Notes under the pieces: generated by a model
Databases searched by the model: none
What the model saw: only the letters and a program-made list of their open reading frames with translations
Told to the model about the DNA's origin: nothing
Shown: positions 1-8,716 of the stretch, piece by piece
How the letters are laid out: each line of letters begins with the position of its first letter
How positions within the stretch are numbered: position 1 is the stretch's first letter
NCBI RefSeq assembly: GCF_902769175.1
Contig: NZ_CACXNW010000025.1
Coordinates: 1-34,793, forward strand
Direction of reading: 5' to 3'
Length of the DNA stretch: 34,793 nt
Source of the DNA: an uncultured Methanobrevibacter sp.
GTDB taxonomy: Archaea; Methanobacteriota; Methanobacteria; Methanobacteriales; Methanobacteriaceae
Program-made: the position numbers and the translations under genes

Positions 1-1138
1 GACATTTGCGGCATGTATCGCACCGCCATAATCTCCTGCAGAATTATTTTCAAAGGTGGAATTGTCAATGTATACATCGCCATCAGCACATATTGCACCG
101 CCCCAGCACTCAGCAATTATAGCACCGCTTGCCTTATTATTTATGAATACAGATCTTTTTACAGTCACATTTTTCTTACAGAATATTGCTCCACCGTCAA
201 CTTTAGCCTTATTAGAATCAAAGAGACAATCTTCAATTTCCAAATTACCTTTGGAATAGATTGCTCCTCCCTTATCATCACCAGCACGATTGGATCTGAA
301 TACACACTTTTTGAATATAGATAACTTGTCAGAGTTAATATCAACTGCTCCAGAGAAATCATCTGCCTTATTGTCTTCGAATAGACAGCCTTCTGCATAA
401 ATAGGGCCTTTTAAAAAGATTGCACCACCATCAACATCATCTGCAGAATTGCCAATGAAAGTGGAATTTATCACAGTTAACTTGTTTCCTGTTCTGTCTG
501 ACACTGCACCACCATGATCCTCTGCCCAGCAATTCTTGAAAGTACAATTGATTATTGTACCTTTTGCACTGCCTTCAAAGGAAATGGCACCACCCTTGTC
601 ACCATCCTTATTATATCCATTGACAAATATAATGTTTTTAAAAACTACATTACCTGATTTGACTACAAAGTAATGGTCATGCTTGCTGCTTCCCTTCAAA
701 TCAACGGTATGACCCTGTCCATCGATTGTGATATCATTTCCATCATTGATCTTAATGATTAGCTTTTTTTCCAATTGTGGAAATATCATTTTTTAAACGA
801 AGAGTGTCGGAGTGTTCCTTTGGTATTATTGTATGATACTTTTGAGCAACTTTTTCACGTACACTATCTTCAGATGCAGTGCCTTTAGTATTCATAACCT
901 GAACATATAAATCAAGACCTTCCAAGTCATTAGCTTCACAGGTCACATCTGGATTAATCTCACTCTTATCGCTAAGTTCAGAAGAATCATAAGAAACAGT
1001 ATCCACAACATCTAAAGACCCATCAACAGGCTTATATGAATCAGTGACATCAACATAATCAATATCAGCAGATGAAACGGCACCTGCTGAAAAAATCAAC
1101 AAAATTATAGAAAAAAATAGAATAATCTTCATATTCAT
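1..1138 (-). pseudogene. Adhesin-like beta-helix protein, frameshifted and cut by window edge
   Basis: This is a secreted adhesin-like protein. The first 128 codons (1138 to 752) begin with a hydrophobic signal peptide (about residues 1-24, ending near SAGAVSSA) followed by an acidic Ser/Asp/Val-rich region. That frame stops at 752-754. In another frame, open from about 770 to the left window edge, a typical right-handed beta-helix follows, with repeated motifs of the type GGAIxxxG, NCTFxxN and NSADDVDGGAI (about 250 residues visible). The frames meet at seven A on the sense strand (764-770); six A would read ISTIGKKLIIKINDGND and restore one protein. The gene is therefore broken or phase-variable, or the base count is wrong. 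It lies downstream of the ExbB-type operon but has its own promoter. The adhesin assignment is firm; the ligand is unknown. Confidence 0.8.
764..770 (-). repeat. A7 homopolymer at adhesin frameshift
   Basis: Seven consecutive A on the sense strand separate the signal-peptide frame from the beta-helix frame. Loss of one A joins them. Homopolymers are slippage sites during replication and also common sequencing-error sites. Confidence 0.7.
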
Positions 1139-1172
1139 GATATCAGTCCCATAACACTATTTAGATTAAGGC

Positions 1173-1190
1173 ACATATAAAGGTTTTCGA
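1173..1190 (-). promoter_or_regulatory. BRE and TATA box of the left adhesin
   Basis: On the minus strand a purine-rich CGAAAACC is followed directly by TTTATATG. The layout matches an archaeal BRE plus TATA box. It lies about 40 bases before the ATG at 1138, which implies a leader of roughly 10-15 bases. Confidence 0.5.
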
Positions 1191-1387
1191 GTGTAAGCAC
1201 TTGCTTGCATGCTTTAAATCCTAAAAAAACCATAAAATCAATAATAATTAAAAAAAAAAACAATCAAAATAAGATAAGTTGAATAAAAACAAAAAAATAA
1301 TGTTTTATAAAAAAATACATTATATGCAAACAATAGAAAAAATATCTTTAGAATAACAAAAGACCTCTTTAGTAAATTTCTATAAAG

Positions 1388-1496
1388 AATGAAAGAAAAA
1401 TTCTAAAAGACTTTTAATGAAACATCTAAAAAAAAAATGAAAGAAAAATTCTAAAAGACTTTTAATGAAACATCTATAAAAAATGAAAGAAAAATT
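1388..1496. repeat. Tandem repeat, about 48 bp period, 2.3 copies
   Basis: A unit starting AATGAAAGAAAAATTCTAAA begins at 1388 and 1436 and, partially, at 1482. The copies are nearly identical. The block lies just past the 3' end of the ExbB-type gene and is T-rich in that gene's sense direction, so a duplicated terminator is likely. Confidence 0.75.
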
Positions 1497-1548
1497 GTAA
1501 AAAAAGAAAAATAGATGAATTTTAAAAAAAAAAATAAAAATAAAAGAA

Positions 1549-2199
1549 TTAAGCATGTTTAGCCATAAAGTCTAAAACAGCATCAGACAATACATCCAAA
1601 TTAGATAAGTACTCCTCATACCATCTGTTTCTCAATTTGGAAATAACATATGCTAAAGCACCAGATCCAATACCTACAACAGTTGTATCGAATGCTACAA
1701 TCAATGATTCAGATAAAGTATTTACATCACCGGAACCAAGTGCAGCAAGACCAGTACCTAAAGGAATCAAAGTACCCATCAAACCAAGAGTCGGTCCAAT
1801 ACGTGTTATGATGTCAGTCACTTCAAGGGATTTGTCAGTTAATCCTTCTTCATTTTCAATCAATTTACGTGCAAATGCTTCTCTTGTACTTGCAGTCAAG
1901 TTTTCAGTGCTTGCTATCTTAATCAAAATGTCCTTTTGAGTCTGAGGAAGTACTGAATTACTTATTTTAGATTTTAATGACTCTATAGAATCAGAATTAG
2001 ACATATCTAAAATCAAATTGGAAACATCATCTACAGAAACCTTTGTCCTTAATGTGTATTCATAGATAAGTCCCCCTAAAGAAACTACTACAACCACTAC
2101 AAATATCAATAATATGATAACTACAGGTATCAAAAGACTTTGTGCGATTAAATTTAGTCCAGTAGTTAAAAAATCTCCACCAGGAATTGCCATTGCCAT
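1549..2199 (-). CDS. MotA/TolQ/ExbB-type proton channel protein
   Basis: This 216-residue membrane protein belongs to the MotA/TolQ/ExbB family, whose members form ion-conducting stators driven by the membrane gradient. A first membrane segment spans about residues 18-45. A cytoplasmic helical region follows (about 50-125), then the family core (about 130-195) with IGPTLGLMGTLIPLGTGLAAL and AFDTTVVGIGSGALAYVI, the two Gly/Ala-rich C-terminal helices typical of ExbB. The start is set by GGTGAT three bases before ATG. It is the last gene of an operon with a multi-pass membrane protein and a DUF2149-type protein, the latter a plausible ExbD-like partner. Family assignment is firm. What the complex energises in a cell without an outer membrane is not known. 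Confidence 0.88.
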   Translation of the reverse strand: MAMAIPGGDFLTTGLNLIAQSLLIPVVIILLIFVVVVVVSLGGLIYEYTLRTKVSVDDVSNLILDMSNSDSIESLKSKISNSVLPQTQKDILIKIASTENLTASTREAFARKLIENEEGLTDKSLEVTDIITRIGPTLGLMGTLIPLGTGLAALGSGDVNTLSESLIVAFDTTVVGIGSGALAYVISKLRNRWYEEYLSNLDVLSDAVLDFMAKHA

Positions 2200-2246
2200 A
2201 TAATCACCTAATAAACATTAAAAGTTGAAATAAATTTGAATAATTG

Positions 2247-2324
2247 AATTAATAGAATTAAATTAATAGAATTAAATTAATAGAATTGAATTAATAAATT
2301 GAATTAATAGAATTAAATTAATTT
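2247..2324. repeat. 14-bp tandem repeat upstream of the ExbB-type gene
   Basis: The unit AATTAATAGAATTA occurs at 2247, 2261, 2275 (last base changed), a 13-base variant at 2289, and 2302, then decays. It fills most of the gap between the ExbB-type gene and the membrane protein gene. Confidence 0.8.
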
Positions 2325-2347
2325 AAATATCAAATCACTGTTTAACA

Positions 2348-3079
2348 TTACCTTAACCTATTGTTTCGTTTTTTAAACAATGCTCCCAAACCAAACAGCA
2401 ATCCTAAAATAATGATTAGAACCAATCCAGATTGGAAAGGCATTAAAGTAAGTTGAGTAGATGGATTTTCAAGCACTTTGCCTATTGTTGGAATCAAAAA
2501 TCCAAATACAACAAAGACAAATGCAAAGATTATCATCATGTTTCCATAAATTATCGGATAATGGGTCATTCGATAATCTTCAATGAAATCTGAGAATACA
2601 TAAGAGATAATGCTAAACAAAATCAATAAAACCGCTATAATAATAGCTAAATGAATTGTTGTAATAGTCAATGATACATTAGCAGAATTAAATACAAAAC
2701 TTGGAGATAAGGCTGCAGAAGATAATATGAACAATGCATAAGACACAGGGATAAAATCCAAGTACAAGAGCCTTTTCAACATATCATCATATTGCTTTTC
2801 TCTTTCCCAATAGCAAATAGTCAATATTCCTAATGCCAATGAAATAAATGCCATTATCATATAGAAATAAAAGTTATTTACTGTCAAGCTTATTACAGTT
2901 TCATAAAATGGGCTTAAAGCAATGATTATTAATGCTATTATCACTGATATAACTGCTGAAATCATTAAATGTTTCCTTAAGTCATATTTAAAGAATTTAG
3001 ATAATAATCCAGTTCCAATCCCTAATAATAAAACTGCAATTAGAATAATTGTACCGAATAAGCTAACTAATAAATTCAT
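2348..3079 (-). CDS. Multi-pass membrane protein, probable DUF2162-type
   Basis: This 243-residue protein is almost entirely hydrophobic, with about seven predicted membrane segments (roughly residues 5-25, 38-58, 70-90, 107-127, 138-160, 178-198 and 217-235). A charged loop WEREKQYDDMLKRL (about 90-105) and an acidic loop DFIEDYRMTHYP (about 165-176) separate them, and the tail is basic (KKRNNRLR). Size, topology and position between ExbB-like and DUF2149-like genes fit the DUF2162 predicted-transporter family of methanogens, recalled from context rather than a diagnostic motif. The start follows a GTGAT ribosome site. It may be a structural part of the energised complex or its transport channel. 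Confidence 0.6.
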   Translation of the reverse strand: MNLLVSLFGTIILIAVLLLGIGTGLLSKFFKYDLRKHLMISAVISVIIALIIIALSPFYETVISLTVNNFYFYMIMAFISLALGILTICYWEREKQYDDMLKRLLYLDFIPVSYALFILSSAALSPSFVFNSANVSLTITTIHLAIIIAVLLILFSIISYVFSDFIEDYRMTHYPIIYGNMMIIFAFVFVVFGFLIPTIGKVLENPSTQLTLMPFQSGLVLIIILGLLFGLGALFKKRNNRLR

Positions 3080-3197
3080 CCTATCACAAAATTTTTATAA
3101 TCAATCATAAAGAAAATCATTCCCACTATAATCCACAGATTAAAACCATGGGAAATCATTCCAATCATCTATCAAGAAATCAAATTAAAAGAGGAAA

Positions 3198-3530
3198 TCA
3201 CTCCTCAATCATAATCAGATTACCCGTTTTCGAATCTTTATAAACTTTTCCTTGTTCTACATAACCTTCTCCAGAACTGTTTGAAGTGTCTGGAGTTTCA
3301 TTTAATTGTTCACCCTGTGTTACATTAGTGATTTCACTGATTGACTGCATAGCCTGTTGTCTGTCTTCAGGAGACATGTCACTAAAGATAACACTTTGCA
3401 AGTTCCAGCCGATTACAGCAAAAATCAAAAATCCAAGAGCAAGAACCAACATTGCATCAACAAGGTTTGTTGTTCCAGCCATAGGATCTTCTTCTTCTCG
3501 TTTTCGGCGTCTTGTTTTCTTTCTAACCAT
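3198..3530 (-). CDS. DUF2149-type membrane protein (possible ExbD-like partner)
   Basis: This 110-residue protein begins with a highly basic cytoplasmic tail (MVRKKTRRRKREEE). Next comes DPMAGTTNLVDAMLVLALGFLIFAVI, a single membrane helix carrying an Asp near its start (residue about 25), and then an acidic, Asn/Ser/Thr-rich external segment. One membrane pass with a buried Asp is the ExbD/TolR pattern, and the sequence agrees with archaeal DUF2149. It is the first gene of the operon that continues with the membrane protein at 2348 and the ExbB-type channel at 1549. In the ExbB/ExbD families, ExbB surrounds the ExbD helix. That this protein plays the same role is inference. Confidence 0.75.
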   Translation of the reverse strand: MVRKKTRRRKREEEDPMAGTTNLVDAMLVLALGFLIFAVIGWNLQSVIFSDMSPEDRQQAMQSISEITNVTQGEQLNETPDTSNSSGEGYVEQGKVYKDSKTGNLIMIEE

Positions 3531-3621
3531 ATAAAACCTTCTTTTAGTGAATAAAGAAATAATTTAAAATTATGAAAATAAATTTTTTCTTAAAATAAGA
3601 ATTGAAAATTTTTTCATATAC

Positions 3622-3646
3622 TATAATATATAAGAAAAGATTTATA
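3622..3646 (-). promoter_or_regulatory. TATA-like elements upstream of the DUF2149/ExbB operon
   Basis: On the minus strand ACTTATAAAT and CTTATATATT lie about 95-115 bases before the ATG at 3530. Either could be the TATA box of the operon. AT-richness makes such matches common, so confidence is low. Confidence 0.3.
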
Positions 3647-3786
3647 AGTTTATCTAACTTAGTTGAAAAATATAAAGTTTAATTTAATAAAGGTTTTGAG
3701 CATGAAACTTAAAAAGCCCTTTAAAATAGTTATTTTTAAAAAAGAACTCGATTTCCCTTAGAAATGAACTTGAAAAAAACAATCAG

Positions 3787-4914
3787 TCATTCCTCTAAAA
3801 TATAATCTAAAATAAGCTTTGAAGAATTGGCTTTAAAATCTCCAAATTGCAATTTAGAAAACTCATTTAGTTTTTCCAAATCAAAATCCTTCTTTTTGAT
3901 GCTTTCAATCAATTCATCAATATCATAGACGATTTTACCTGGAACCTTCTCTTTATAATCAAAGGAGAATCCACGCTCTTCATTAATGTAATCATCTAAA
4001 TCATAAGCAAACAATATAATTGGCTTATTTAAAATAGTGTAATCCACCATAATTGAGGAATAATCTGCTATTAGAATATCTGACAACAATAAAATCTTTT
4101 GTTCATCCTCATATCCTGTAAAATCAATGAAGTCATATTTGCTGGCCAATTCCTTTAGGTCAATTGGATGGGCTTCATCACAATAGTTCATATAATTTGG
4201 ATGCAATCGAATAGCTAAACAATATTCATCTCCCAAGTCATGAATGAATCTTCCAATGTCAAAGTAATCAAAAACAGCATTATTTTTTGCATCTTCCCGA
4301 AATGTAGGTGCATAGAGAACCAATTTTTTAGCTTTAAGTTGAGGATATTCCTTTTCAAATGATGCCCTTAATTCATTTAGATAATCACTGCCTAAATGTT
4401 CATCATTATAAAAATCATTTCGGGGAACGCCAAAAGGCTTTACTTTAGATTTGTCAATATGGAAATTGTTTGCATAAATGTCCACTGCATTTTCACTGCT
4501 TACAGACACCAAGTCTATCTTATCTGAAAACAATTCCATCACTTTCTTATCTTCATCATTTAAAAGATCATATCCGAATTTCTTGAATATTCCAGTGCCA
4601 TGCCATAATTGGACCCATTTCATTCCTTCCACATTCATAAATGCAAGAGGGAAGAAATTATCAACTAAAAAAACGTATTTTGATGATGCAAAATCAGAGA
4701 TGCTTTTTAAAGACAAAGAATCCTTTTCAATGAAATTATATTCATAATCCTTGCCATCCTTAGTCTTTCTATTGCCTAATTCTTTAGCAATATATTCTAA
4801 ATTACTGTCAAATGAGTGGTTTTTATTTGTTAGGAAAGTGACCTTATTGTCCTTTTGGGAAAACTTCCTAAAAATATTGAATATTGCAGCATAGATCTTA
4901 TGTTTAGTGTACAC
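3787..4914 (-). CDS. CDP-glycerol glycerophosphotransferase family (TagB/TagF-like)
   Basis: This 375-residue enzyme matches the glycerophosphotransferase family that, in Gram-positive bacteria, transfers glycerol-phosphate from CDP-glycerol during teichoic acid synthesis. Visible signatures are VQLWHGTGIFKKFG (about residues 101-114), APTFRED (about 200-206), RLHPNY (about 235-240) and the nucleotide-binding stretch SDILIADYSSIMVDYTILNKP (about 278-298). The start is GTG, supported by GAGGT seven bases upstream; no better ATG exists. It stands alone, with a six-copy 20-bp repeat in its upstream region. In methanogens the acceptor and the polyol-phosphate made are unknown; a surface polymer is a reasonable inference. 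A bacterial origin by transfer is possible. Confidence 0.82.
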   Translation of the reverse strand: MYTKHKIYAAIFNIFRKFSQKDNKVTFLTNKNHSFDSNLEYIAKELGNRKTKDGKDYEYNFIEKDSLSLKSISDFASSKYVFLVDNFFPLAFMNVEGMKWVQLWHGTGIFKKFGYDLLNDEDKKVMELFSDKIDLVSVSSENAVDIYANNFHIDKSKVKPFGVPRNDFYNDEHLGSDYLNELRASFEKEYPQLKAKKLVLYAPTFREDAKNNAVFDYFDIGRFIHDLGDEYCLAIRLHPNYMNYCDEAHPIDLKELASKYDFIDFTGYEDEQKILLLSDILIADYSSIMVDYTILNKPIILFAYDLDDYINEERGFSFDYKEKVPGKIVYDIDELIESIKKKDFDLEKLNEFSKLQFGDFKANSSKLILDYILEE

Positions 4915-5922
<1,008 letters not shown>

Positions 5923-5963
5923 AATAAATCAATCGAAAAATATTATTTTATTAAGGTGTTAAA

Positions 5964-6503
5964 TTGTTCAATATTACACTAGCTCTTTCCTATTTCTTTT
6001 CAGGCTTCTTTATGAAGCTTTCAGATGATTTTTATGATGAAAAATCAAATAAGAGAAAATCCATTTTTCTGGGAATAATTTGTGGATTGCTCACAGCCTT
6101 TGCATGTTCCATTGACTTGGATGCCGCTTGCATCTTCATAGCAATATTGATTGGAAACATATTAGCCCTAAAAGTGGATGGAATTCACCATATTGCTACA
6201 ATGGTTTCATTTATAATTGCATTCCTATTGCTTGGACTTCCAAATTTCACATTTTTATCTGTTTTAACAATAATCATCTGTATGATAGGAGCCATAATCG
6301 ATGAAATAGGAAATGACAATGAGAAAATATATCATAAAAGCAAATTCCTTGAGTTTTTCTTCGAATATAGATTTGCATTAAAAATAGTTATTCTATTGCT
6401 TGTCTTAATTGGATGGTTAAATATTTTAAGCTTTATTTACTTCCTATGTTTTGAAATAGCTTATGACCTAGCCAGAGTTTTATTTGAAAAATATATTTTA
6501 TAA
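5964..6503 (+). CDS. Small polytopic membrane protein of unknown function
   Basis: This 179-residue protein has about five to six membrane segments (roughly residues 3-17, 33-50, 53-68, 75-108 and 138-165). The start is TTG, backed by AAGGTG five bases upstream; no in-frame ATG fits better. Two acidic motifs face the same pattern as metal-binding loops: KLSDDFYDE (about residues 18-26) and DEIGND (about 112-117). Paired Asp motifs in a small membrane protein recall prenyltransferases of the UbiA type or CDP-alcohol enzymes, but the length is short and I do not assign it to either. It probably shares a transcript with pyrF, and its 3' end faces a convergent gene across a palindrome. Confidence 0.7.
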   Translation: MFNITLALSYFFSGFFMKLSDDFYDEKSNKRKSIFLGIICGLLTAFACSIDLDAACIFIAILIGNILALKVDGIHHIATMVSFIIAFLLLGLPNFTFLSVLTIIICMIGAIIDEIGNDNEKIYHKSKFLEFFFEYRFALKIVILLLVLIGWLNILSFIYFLCFEIAYDLARVLFEKYIL

Positions 6504-6591
6504 ATTAGATAAAATAGATAAGAATTAGATAAAAATAGATTAAAATATAAAAATAGGATAAAAAATAGAAAAGAAAATAGAAAAAATTTAA

Positions 6592-6613
6592 TCAAACTTT
6601 TTAAAAAGTTTGA
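6592..6613. terminator. Perfect 22-bp palindrome between convergent genes
   Basis: TCAAACTTTTT is followed directly by its exact reverse complement AAAAAGTTTGA. It lies between the membrane-protein gene ending at 6503 (+) and the deoxyhypusine synthase gene ending at 6615 (-), touching the latter's stop codon. A bidirectional terminator or RNA-end hairpin is likely. Confidence 0.55.
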
Positions 6614-6614
6614 A

Positions 6615-7553
6615 TTATTCATTTATCCTATTAAGTGCATCAGCAACTATCAATGGGAAAATAATAGTTACATCACCAATAACAGTTACCAAATTGGATC
6701 CATGCTTTGCCTTAGACCATGACTTGGCTTCCTCTAAAGGTGCACCACTTAAACTTCCGGTTTCAGGCCTATCCATAGTTATTTGAAGTCCTGCATCGAT
6801 TCCTCCCTTTAAAAGATTGCAAGCAAGAGTATAATGCTTTGGAAGACCTCCGCCTAACATGACCACCCCTATTTTTTCAGATTCAAAGACAAGGTCAGAT
6901 AAATAATGCATGTCTCCAACGGCATCCACTACAAGAGTGTGATCTTGAGTAAATATCCATAATTGAAGACCAAACATACTGTCTATAAGTCCTGGAGCAA
7001 ATATTGAAACGTCATTAAGAGCAGCTTGCCTTAAAATGGAATTTTCATCATCAATCAATAATCCGACTTCCTTTAAAAGCCTTTGAATTGAAATGATTCC
7101 TTTGTCCTCATCATTATCCAAATCATTGCTGATTTTTTCAAATATCTTGATGATTTCACTTTCAAACACTTCAAAGTCATCGCTTTGAGTGTAAACATCA
7201 GCGATTCTTCCAATTCCTGCATCATTCAACTCTTCATCATTGCTTCCTAAATCACGATAATGTCTGCCACCAAATGCCTCAAGCAAGTCATGAGTGATGT
7301 TAGCACCGCTTGTTATCAAAACCTTAATTCTTTTTTCTCTAATTAAGTCTGCTACAATGTTACGCATGCCACCTGGAACCAATGGTCCTCCTAAGCTCAT
7401 AAATATATCCATATCATCATCATTGATCATATCTACAAGCAAGTTGGAAGCTCTTGCTACTCTTCCAGCACCTAATACTCCTGACTTATCAAACTGTTCA
7501 ATCAGTTCAGTGACAGTCATGTCCTTTTTAATATTTAATTGATTAACTTTCAT
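6615..7553 (-). CDS. dys: Deoxyhypusine synthase
   Basis: This enzyme uses NAD and spermidine to transfer an aminobutyl group to a lysine of translation factor aIF5A, the first step of hypusine formation. Family features include SLGGPLVPGGMRN (about residues 53-65), the NAD-binding TSGANITHD (about 81-89), VVMLGGGLPKHY (about 233-244) and the C-terminal block GSLSGAPLEEAKSWSKAK, whose Lys in SWSK (about 281) matches the covalent intermediate lysine. Length, about 312 residues, is normal for the archaeal enzyme. A TTG lies five codons upstream (7568), but the ATG at 7553 is the likelier start. The 3' end meets a convergent gene across a palindrome. Confidence 0.9.
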   Translation of the reverse strand: MKVNQLNIKKDMTVTELIEQFDKSGVLGAGRVARASNLLVDMINDDDMDIFMSLGGPLVPGGMRNIVADLIREKRIKVLITSGANITHDLLEAFGGRHYRDLGSNDEELNDAGIGRIADVYTQSDDFEVFESEIIKIFEKISNDLDNDEDKGIISIQRLLKEVGLLIDDENSILRQAALNDVSIFAPGLIDSMFGLQLWIFTQDHTLVVDAVGDMHYLSDLVFESEKIGVVMLGGGLPKHYTLACNLLKGGIDAGLQITMDRPETGSLSGAPLEEAKSWSKAKHGSNLVTVIGDVTIIFPLIVADALNRINE

Positions 7554-7739
7554 ACAATCCAATCTCAAAAAATAATTCTAAAAATAATTCTAAAAATAAT
7601 TCTAAAAATGATTACCTAATAAAATATAGTATTTTACAATAAATAAAGTTTAATAAAAATAAAGAAAAAATAGAATAAATTAATAAAAAATTTATAAAAA
7701 AATACTAAACCTAATGAAAATATTTTGGTCAAGGTTTTG

Positions 7740-7754
7740 CGACCCGAAGGGTCG
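7740..7754. terminator. GC-rich hairpin CGACCC-GAA-GGGTCG
   Basis: A perfect six-base-pair GC-rich stem with a three-base loop stands out against very AT-rich surroundings. It lies about 40 bases beyond the stop of the HTH-CBS gene, joined to three 13-bp repeats. A terminator, an RNA element or a mobile-element remnant are all possible. Confidence 0.5.
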
Positions 7755-7793
7755 GAAAAGCTTGGGCGAAAAGCTTGGGTGAAAAGCTTGAGT
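7755..7793. repeat. Three tandem copies of 13-bp GAAAAGCTTGGGC
   Basis: GAAAAGCTTGGGC (7755), GAAAAGCTTGGGT (7768) and GAAAAGCTTGAGT (7781) follow without gaps. Each carries the palindrome AAGCTT. The last copy touches the stop codon of the HTH-CBS gene, so the repeat abuts the coding end. Confidence 0.85.
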
Positions 7794-8716
7794 TAAATTT
7801 CATCTTCAAGATCGTTTTCCCCTAACAATGGGAAATTCTTCAGATTTGTAATTGTTTCAATAAGGTCTGTACGTGTAACTACACCAATTGGAGTATAGTC
7901 ATCATCCACTACAATCAATCTGCTTATGCCGAATTTATACATCTTATAGACAGCAGTGGCTATCATTGTATCCTTATCAATGAAGAACAAACGTTTAGAC
8001 ATTATATCCCTAACGTCTTCGTTTTCTTTTCCTTCAGCTAATGTCTTTACAATATCCACTAATGAAACCATGCCAATAGCTACACCTTCAGTAATTACTG
8101 GAGCTCCATAAATGTTATTTCTTGATAATAAACATGCAGCATCCTTGATTGAATCACCAGGCTTTAAGTAAATAAAATCTAAAGTAGCTATATCATAAAC
8201 AGAGTTTTTAGGAATGCTTCTTATTGTGCTGATATCCAACAGCAAAATATTATCCATATCATCTCGGCCTACAATTTCACCAATAATTCCTAAGTTATTG
8301 ACAGGAGTAGGGCCTACACAGATAACATCACCTAAGTGCAAGTCCTTAATGCTTCCTAAAACCTTTATGACTGCTTCACATTCACCAGGATGTGGCACAC
8401 TTGTAAACTCAATCTTAGCCACTGAAACATCATCCAATTTTTTATTATCCTTATAGACAGGAACTTTTGCATTGCTGTCTGTAAAGGATATGTTTAAAGT
8501 ATGGTATGCTTCAATAGTAGGCTTATAGCCACCACGAGGTCCTGGTACACCCTTTACAAGACTTAAACTTCTTAAAGATTGCATCTGATTTCTGATTGTA
8601 CCTGGATTTCTATTCATCACTTCAGCAATGTCTTCCCCTTTGATAGATCTTCCATCAGAATTTTGATACAAATTGATTAAAGTCTGTAAAATTTCCTTTT
8701 GAACAGAAGTTAACAT
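7793..8716 (-). CDS. HTH and twin-CBS-domain transcriptional regulator
   Basis: This 307-residue protein starts with a winged-helix region (about residues 1-75) containing KGEDIAEVMNRNPGTIRNQMQSLRSLSLV and a wing VPGPRGGYKPT. A middle beta-rich domain follows (about 75-175), then two CBS motifs: YLKPGDSIKDAACLLSRNN...GMVSLVDIV (about 185-235) and RDIMSKRLFFIDKDTMIATAVYKM...GVVTRTDLI (about 240-293). CBS pairs usually bind adenine nucleotides, so the protein is likely a ligand-responsive regulator of the archaeal COG2524 type. The start has GGTGTC five bases upstream. Its targets cannot be read from the window; it stands alone between long AT-rich gaps. Confidence 0.85.
   Translation of the reverse strand: MLTSVQKEILQTLINLYQNSDGRSIKGEDIAEVMNRNPGTIRNQMQSLRSLSLVKGVPGPRGGYKPTIEAYHTLNISFTDSNAKVPVYKDNKKLDDVSVAKIEFTSVPHPGECEAVIKVLGSIKDLHLGDVICVGPTPVNNLGIIGEIVGRDDMDNILLLDISTIRSIPKNSVYDIATLDFIYLKPGDSIKDAACLLSRNNIYGAPVITEGVAIGMVSLVDIVKTLAEGKENEDVRDIMSKRLFFIDKDTMIATAVYKMYKFGISRLIVVDDDYTPIGVVTRTDLIETITNLKNFPLLGENDLEDEI

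Larger units (their letters stand above)
1139..1548. other. Intergenic region between adhesin and ExbB-type gene
   Basis: This 410-base AT-rich gap has no credible ORF or RNA gene. It holds the adhesin promoter near 1173-1190 and, towards the ExbB-type gene, a tandem repeat of about 48 bases. Confidence 0.6.

Noticed and set aside
13..324. Plus-strand ORFs at the left edge as genes
   Set aside because: They are antisense to the beta-helix of the adhesin, whose repeat motifs are clear on the minus strand.
7740..7793. The GC-rich block as a tRNA
   Set aside because: It is about 54 bases long, has a single six-base-pair hairpin and three direct repeats, and cannot form a cloverleaf or T-loop.
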